From NCBI GenBank assembly GCA_963924555.1, contig OZ004593.1, positions 434,001 to 498,000 on the forward strand: a DNA stretch of 64,000 bases. Reading direction: 5' to 3'. Positions 58,459-64,000 of the stretch are shown in pieces (within the stretch, counting starts at the first letter, position 1; the number at the start of each line of letters is the position of its first letter). The translations under genes and the position numbers were made by a program. Below the pieces are notes generated by a model. The model worked only from the letters and a program-made list of their open reading frames with translations, made no database searches and was not told the origin of the DNA. The DNA is from Crambe crambe. Lineage: Eukaryota > Porifera > Demospongiae > Poecilosclerida > Crambeidae.

Positions 58459-59502
58459 TTCAGCCTTTCCCTCTTACTCTCATCAGTGGAGGGGTCATTG
58501 ATGCTTTTCTGACATCTAGCAATCCCCTGCACACATGGAATACACACCAGGTATGGACTGGGCCACATGCCACGCCCTCATCACACCACTGCTACACTCA
58601 TCACTCACCTGTTCACAGTACTTTATCCTCCTCTGATAGTCTGCCTTCAACTGTGAGGAGTGAGAGAGAGAAGGTGAGACAACCATACAACCAACACACA
58701 AAGACAGCCATCATGCACCACAAAAAAAAATCACCACACGCACAGCATGTGAGCTACGGCCTCAAAACTTGGAGAACTTGTAGAGTGAATCATGCTCTAT
58801 AAGGTCAAGGGGTCTATGATTCAATAGACCACCCCCACTTCCCTCAGCACACTTGAGTGGAGATTGTCCACCAAACATGGAGGATAATATGCTGGTAACA
58901 TCTACTTGAAGGTCATGTAGTTTAGTGGGTCAATGAGCAACCCCTCACTGCACACCACGGCCTAGCAGGTATGGAGAAATAAATAGTTGGCATTTATTAT
59001 GAGGTTAAGGGGGAAATTGTCGAGGGGCAATGTGTACACTTTCTACAGTAGTAACCAAGAGAATTCATGGGCCAACCAAATAAGGAAACTAATTACACAG
59101 CATAGTTAGCTACAAGGTTAAACACAAGCTCACCTGGTTCAATTTCTTGACTCTCTTCTTTATCTACATACATGGAAAGAGCCACAAACTCAAAAATAAT
59201 TTACTACAACTTGTTCTAGCTAAACCTAGCAAGCAAGACTAGGAGAAAAGCAGCCTTCGAACTGTGTATCCTGAGGCAATGCCCCAAGAGATAGCTAGCT
59301 AGCATAAACCATAGCAGCAACTTTAATTATCAAGAATTAAGCAGCTAGTTAGGCTTAGCTGGCCTACAATTTTAAGCTGGCAGCTGCTAATAAGATTTCA
59401 TGTGGCGCCGCCCGGCATCCAGCTGCTTGCAGGCTGAACATAAACTGGCTGAATCTAGCTAGCATACCCCAGTTTATTAATCTTACTCACCTTGCTCGCC
59501 AT
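55423..59502 (-). CDS. Roc-COR-like GTPase with Death domain, copy B (frame broken by poly-C)
   Basis: Same exon order as copy A: MASK at 59502, IKKRVKKLNQ, LKADYQRRIKYCEQ, the GIARCQKSIND exon, a large GTPase exon (about 57960-56020) with GYAGSGKS, DSGGQPQF and THRD, the Ser/Thr-rich linker, and the Death domain (VLKALDNEQLIHLGTALGL). The coiled-coil exon holds 43 consecutive C (58416-58458) where copy A has 8 bases, a net gain of 35 that shifts the frame as assembled. A run of 41 or 44 would restore the reading VEKYKGWIQ and add a Gly tract. COR-region changes include an extra DPQPG segment. Function is predicted as for copy A: GTPase-gated Death-domain signalling. The stop depends on the last small intron, as in copy A; read-through ends at 55404. 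Confidence 0.72.
58416..58458. repeat. Poly-C run of 43 in a coding exon
   Basis: Counted directly from the sequence. It lies in the coiled-coil exon of GTPase copy B and replaces an ordinary 8-base stretch of copy A. On the coding strand it reads as poly-G, giving Gly codons. Length change by slippage or assembly error is likely. Confidence 0.9.
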
Positions 59503-59613
59503 GGCACCGAGCTGTTGCAAGTGTAAGCCTAAAAGGCTCCTTTTCTTCAAGGACACACCCAAAATATGTTTCAATCAATTATTATTGATGGTTTGTGAGC
59601 ATGCTCAAACTAA

Positions 59614-62262
59614 CTAACAGGCTAAGCACTGAGGTGAAGAGGTGCACATAGCAGTTGTCACAGGTCCACTGCCACTAATGGAGAATTCATCTGTCATTTC
59701 CACTTCTGGTCCGATATGAATCATGTATTTTCCAGGGAAGATGTAATTGATGCCATCATCGTCCACCAGGGACATGAGGTAGGGGTTAATCTCAAAGGTC
59801 ACAGTCAGCACTGGGGTGTTTGCAAGAAAACTAACTTTCTTGAATCCAACTAGTTGCATTTTAGGAAAGAATGTTTTATTCGGTAGGGAAGGAGGGAGGA
59901 GGTACACTTGAACCACTTCGTCACCAGGAACATCCGGGGTTTTGTTTTCCACTGTCACGTTGAGAATAAGGTTTTCACATATACTGATGGTGTGTTTGGA
60001 GAGAGAGAGAGCACTGTATTCAAACTCAGAGTAGGAGAGTCCAAACCCAAAAGGAATGAGTGGTCTGGCTTGGGAGTAGCGGTAGGTTCTTCCTGGGGGT
60101 GAGGACATGTCGTAAACTTGAGCAGGAGGGAGGTCTGATTCTGAGTTATAGACGGATACAGGCATCCTTCCACTTGGGTTGTAGTCTCCAAAGAGAATGC
60201 TGGCTACAGCTGTCCCTCCGAGAGCTCCAGGATAAAAAGCTTCAACAATTCCTATTATTCCTCGACTCTCAAATAGATCCGGGATACTCACCGGTCCCCC
60301 ATTGATGAGGACGAGGATAACTCGAGGATTGATGCCAATGACACCTTCCACAAAGTCTTTCTGGCATCCAGGGAGACCAAGTAAAGGAACTGCTTCTCCC
60401 TCACATGATGTCTTGACTCGATCATAGCCCTCTGCCTCTATTTTCCCATTCAGTCCCATGACCATCACCACATAATCTGCACCTTGAACAACGTTGTATG
60501 CTTCAGAGAAATCAGATTTATCCTTACATGGAATGTTGCACCCTTCAGCATAGTCCACCCTCGCATTCTTCAAGTAGTTCTGTATGCCCTGCAAAACAGT
60601 GACTGTTGAAGACGGCTTTCCTTCGTAGTTAGAAAGCAGAACGGCACTATCGTTAGCATTCGGACCCAACACGGCAATGTGCTTGATGCCGTCAGAGTGA
60701 AGAGGAAGACTACCCATCATGTTCTTCAGCAAAACAATCGACTCTTTGGCTGCTTGTAAGTTTGTTTCCCTATTTGATTCTGTATCGAGGCTTGTTTTGT
60801 CAAGGAACTGATAGGGAACACTATTAGGAGGATCAAAATCACCTACAAGCATGCGAAGATAAAAGTTTCTGACCACTGATTGATCAATAGTTGCCGTGTC
60901 AACCATATTTTCATTGACAGCCGTTCCGAGATATTTCGGGTATATTAAATCATACCCAAGATCTAGATCTGTGGTAGCATTCATACAGACGGCAGCTGCC
61001 TTTTCATTGGACGACACGTAGTGGTGGTCTGTGTACACTGCTACTACACCGCCATTATCAGAACAGATGGAGATATTTGTCGCTCCAAATTCGCCACGAA
61101 GGATTTTCTTGAGGAGAAAAGGATTAGCTGCATCTGGTGCCCCGTCAGGTTGCTTGCTGCACTTCAGCCCACTATAAGCAGGCATGATCTGTGCCACCTT
61201 GGCCCCAAGCACCTGTGACTTAAATGAAGGGAGATATGTATCATAAAGATCATGAAGAGAAACTTCAGCCACGAATTTGAGGCGGATATTCTCCGGTCCA
61301 CTGTGCACAGCGTAATGCTTGGCACATGCAGCAATCTTGAGGTGCTTCTTGTCTGGTCCGTTCTGTAATCCATTGGTATAAGCATTTCCTATGACGGATA
61401 TATGGTAAGGGTCTTCACTGAATGTCTCCTGGCCCCTCCCCCACCTTGGATCTCGGAAAAGGTTGACATTTGGGGAGAAGCAGTTGAGTCCAGCAGCTTC
61501 TGTGCTCGAGCCATTGTAGTAAACGAGCATCTCATTATGAAGGGCTCTCCCTTCCGAGGCAGTTACTTCTCCCACAGAATTTATCAAATCTGCATTAAAG
61601 GTCGCTCCAAGGCCAATCGGTGCAGGGAAAACAGTCCATCTCAAGTCGTTCCTCCAATGTCCCCCCGACTCAGACCAACCATGTAGGCAGTTTGATCTCC
61701 AGTTGTAGTCCTTGATCCCCAAGCGTGGGATAGCAGGAGCTATGGTAGAAGTTTGGTCTATCTTCTCCGCTAGAGACAATCGAGATACAAGGTCGATGGC
61801 TCGAGCCATTTGATCAATACTTGTATCACAGAAAGGATAGCTTGCCTGAGGCATGCTGGTGCAATCCACACTGGGTACTGGTTTAAATCCCCCTCCTTCC
61901 TTCCAACTCTGAGCCCTTTTCACCAGCTTGTTCCAATTCTGACTCACGGAGTTCAGACTGGGTAACTTCCTGTGCTTCATTCGCCATTCCTCCCTTGGTT
62001 CATACGCGTTCTCGGCAGAACTCCAGTTGTAGAGAAGGATAAGGGTCATTAATGAGATGAGACACACCATGATTACTTGTCTGCGTTTCCTCCTTGAGAA
62101 TAGGTTGTAAACAAAGCGCCCTAACGCCATAAACATATATTTGGTAAAGGGGCGCGCACGCACGTGGACTTTATTTTCCCGCGCGAATCGATCTTTGATT
62201 TGTTGTCCGCATGTTGGGGAGAAGATTGTGGTAATATGGTTAGCCACACACAAACCAATCAT
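59614..62262 (-). CDS. Membrane-anchored GH3 beta-xylosidase-like glycosidase
   Basis: GH3 enzymes remove terminal beta-linked sugars with retention. This single frame of 882 residues resembles the plant-like beta-xylosidase branch. It has NLFRDPRWGRGQETFSEDP (about 267-285), CAKHYAVHSG (about 313-322) and ISICSDNGGV with Asp402 as predicted nucleophile. The second domain has LLKN and AVLGPNAN, and a C-terminal Fn3-like domain follows. RRKRR at about 57-61 followed by VIMVCLISLMTLILLY (63-78) predicts a type II membrane anchor, which is unusual for a family of mostly secreted or lysosomal enzymes. The start could instead be Met43 (62136), which keeps the anchor. The gene spans the duplication breakpoint and is the only complete copy. 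Its substrate in a sponge is unknown. Confidence 0.88.
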   Translation of the reverse strand: MIGLCVANHITTIFSPTCGQQIKDRFARENKVHVRARPFTKYMFMALGRFVYNLFSRRKRRQVIMVCLISLMTLILLYNWSSAENAYEPREEWRMKHRKLPSLNSVSQNWNKLVKRAQSWKEGGGFKPVPSVDCTSMPQASYPFCDTSIDQMARAIDLVSRLSLAEKIDQTSTIAPAIPRLGIKDYNWRSNCLHGWSESGGHWRNDLRWTVFPAPIGLGATFNADLINSVGEVTASEGRALHNEMLVYYNGSSTEAAGLNCFSPNVNLFRDPRWGRGQETFSEDPYHISVIGNAYTNGLQNGPDKKHLKIAACAKHYAVHSGPENIRLKFVAEVSLHDLYDTYLPSFKSQVLGAKVAQIMPAYSGLKCSKQPDGAPDAANPFLLKKILRGEFGATNISICSDNGGVVAVYTDHHYVSSNEKAAAVCMNATTDLDLGYDLIYPKYLGTAVNENMVDTATIDQSVVRNFYLRMLVGDFDPPNSVPYQFLDKTSLDTESNRETNLQAAKESIVLLKNMMGSLPLHSDGIKHIAVLGPNANDSAVLLSNYEGKPSSTVTVLQGIQNYLKNARVDYAEGCNIPCKDKSDFSEAYNVVQGADYVVMVMGLNGKIEAEGYDRVKTSCEGEAVPLLGLPGCQKDFVEGVIGINPRVILVLINGGPVSIPDLFESRGIIGIVEAFYPGALGGTAVASILFGDYNPSGRMPVSVYNSESDLPPAQVYDMSSPPGRTYRYSQARPLIPFGFGLSYSEFEYSALSLSKHTISICENLILNVTVENKTPDVPGDEVVQVYLLPPSLPNKTFFPKMQLVGFKKVSFLANTPVLTVTFEINPYLMSLVDDDGINYIFPGKYMIHIGPEVEMTDEFSISGSGPVTTAMCTSSPQCLAC

Positions 62263-62868
62263 TAGCTATTGGGTTTAGCACATCTGTGGCTAATTAATCC
62301 ACCAGCAGATGTCCAGAAAGAATAATCCGAACCAGAGACTTAATTTTCAGGAGAATGAGAAGATGCTTTTCTATACCATTATGGCATATACCATTTAAAT
62401 TCTGACTGCAATGCTGTAGCATTCAATGATAGTCTAATACTATTTCACACATCTCAATATAAAGCAACAGAGAAGGTATCATTGGCGGATCCTTATTGGC
62501 TACTTGACCTTTAATATCTGCAAAGTAAGCTAGCATTTGCATGCTGTTGTGAAAATAAATGTAAACAATATTATTATTCAATATAATTATTATAATAACC
62601 GCCTGATCATCATTTAATTAGAAGAAAATTTTTTACGTTTGCCGCATTTGAACAAGCTAGCGAGCCTATCCTAGCATGCATGCAGCGCAGTAGGCGCACA
62701 TGCACACCATTTTTCATCCTCGCAAAGTACTATCTAACTACAAGTGGATGGCAAGATAACTGGGCGGCTGGCTTCTTACATTACATGGGTGCTGGAAGAA
62801 GAGTTCGAGGGTGGATGGTGCACTGCGGGAAACCACAGGGAATCAGAAGAGAATATTTGCAGTTTTGC
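62263..62868. promoter_or_regulatory. Divergent interval between GH3 and collagen-like gene E
   Basis: About 0.6 kb between opposite start codons, AT-rich around 62560-62620. It should contain the promoters of both genes. No gene or clear motif is seen. Confidence 0.5.
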
Positions 62869-63886
62869 ATGCAATTTCATCGAAGTTTGTACAGTTTAGT
62901 GTGGTCAGTGCTACTACTACAAGCCACTGTTTGTATCGTGTCCACTGCTGAGGATTATCAGCTAAGGAGCTCTGGATTCTTCTCCAGTGGTGGTGATTCA
63001 GGCAGCGGATCTGGTGCTCCCTACGAGCCATCACCTACTACTTCACCAGCAAAAAAAGGAAATAAACAAGGTTGAGGTTGTGCATGTGTTATGACAAGGT
63101 GTTGTATTGATATTGTTAAGTGAATCGAGTTAGAAGAAGCTTTTTTTCTGGAAGGACGGGGGCGTGGCTAAGCCGCTGATTAGCTATTGTACGCGAAACA
63201 ATGACTGCGCAACGAGGGGCCCTGCGCACGCACCAAATCAACACAATAATTAAGTTATTTCACTCTATTGCAGGACTTACCCCCTTTGATGATCTATCAG
63301 ATTTGGACTTTGAAAGCATAAACCTTCTAACAGAGTACAGAGCTGGGAGCTCACCTATTTTCACAGTAGTCAGCACAGATACATACAGAGAAGAAATCGA
63401 AGCCTCTTCCGAACTCAGAAACAGAATCCTTCCTCCTAATTTCTTATTTTCTCTATCATACCGTCCCCATCGTAACACAGTTTTAAGGCTTTTAGCTACA
63501 GAAAGAACCAGTTTATCGGAACTCAGAATTTCGGACATTGGTGATCAAGATGAAGCAGATCCTGGGATCAATCCTGCAGGTGCTAGTGAAGGAGCAGAAA
63601 AGCCATTCTCCTCACTTTTGCTAGGTGCAGGAGCTCTGTATATGCAACCAGCAAACAGCAAATATTATACTCTCTGGAACAACATAACCATCAATAAACT
63701 TCACAGTCTTGTCTTCATTGTGTCCAACGGGTCCTTGAGCTCATGCAACGATGGATTTTTCATTGAAGACAATCCCAAACTCACTCTCTGGAATACTTCT
63801 ATGAGCCTCAATGATAAACCTGTCAAAATCAGTTTCTCCCAACACATTCACTCCATCCAGAAACTAGTAAGCCAAATAACAATAAC

Positions 63887-63930
<44 letters not shown>

Positions 63931-64000
63931 TGATTACATGACATTTCAGGGCGTTCTTTGTGGTGCTACCATTCTTCCTCTGAGCCCTCGTCAACAGGCA
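62869..64000 (+). CDS. Secreted TSPN/LamG-like N-terminus, probable collagen E (partial)
   Basis: Exon 1 (62869-63070) starts MQFHRSLYSLVWSVLLLQA, a signal peptide, then a Ser/Gly-rich segment. Exon 2 (63274-63866) and exon 3 (from 63950) keep frame (G split across the first junction; CTA then GGCGTT at the second). The protein has several N-glycosylation sequons (NNIT, NGS, NTS) and a beta-rich pattern similar to the TSPN/LamG domains of collagens A and C. The window ends before any Gly-X-Y repeat, so collagen identity is inferred from domain order and neighbourhood. The first donor (AAG|GTTGAG) is weak. Confidence 0.6.
63884..63928. repeat. (AAT)n microsatellite in gene E intron 2
   Basis: About 14 AAT units, just upstream of the acceptor CATTTCAG at 63949. 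Confidence 0.9.

Overview
The window looks like nuclear DNA of a sponge, most likely a demosponge of the Amphimedon type. That is an inference from gene content (several fibrillar collagens with a COLFI C-propeptide, intron-split genes next to intron-poor ones, a Roc-like GTPase with a Death domain) and from the AT-rich introns full of short foldback elements and TAGC-rich tracts. There are no bacterial operons, CRISPR arrays or recognisable tRNA or rRNA genes.

Layout, left to right. (1) 443-4759: a divergent pair, ERAL1 (minus) and a dimethylarginine dimethylaminohydrolase (plus), with start codons about 110 bp apart. (2) 5311-26272: two fibrillar collagens head to head, A (minus) and B (plus). 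(3) 26829-37859: a third fibrillar collagen, C (plus). (4) 38186-40285: a LARGE-type dual glycosyltransferase (minus). (5) 40444-45486: a Roc-COR-like GTPase with a C-terminal Death domain (minus). (6) 45738-46949: the 3' remnant of a GH3 beta-xylosidase-like gene. (7) 47144-62262: a second copy of the block: collagen D (5'-truncated, broken), a second LARGE, a second Death-domain GTPase, and the complete GH3 gene. (8) 62869-64000: the start of a fifth secreted gene with a TSPN/LamG-like N-terminus, probably another collagen, cut by the window edge.

Sections 3-7 are best explained by one tandem duplication of about 13 kb. One breakpoint lies inside collagen C (33868) and the other inside the GH3 gene (equivalent to 46949), so each damaged gene still has one intact copy. 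The junction (46950-47143) carries filler that includes a 56-bp piece of the LARGE gene. Later insertions in only one unit give natural empty sites for several transposable elements.

Functionally the locus leans towards extracellular matrix: collagen chains, a Golgi enzyme whose animal relatives build the matrix-binding glycan on dystroglycan, and a membrane-anchored glycosidase. The observation I rate highest concerns the two disulfide-determining cysteines of the C-propeptide. Collagen A keeps the one called Cys2 and lacks Cys3, head-to-head collagen B keeps Cys3 and lacks Cys2, and collagen C lacks both. This suggests A and B may be obligate partners in a heterotrimer. Other points are a minisatellite built from copies of a 3' splice site, a 43-base poly-C run that shifts the frame of one Death-domain GTPase, and a Helitron-like ORF in a collagen intron.
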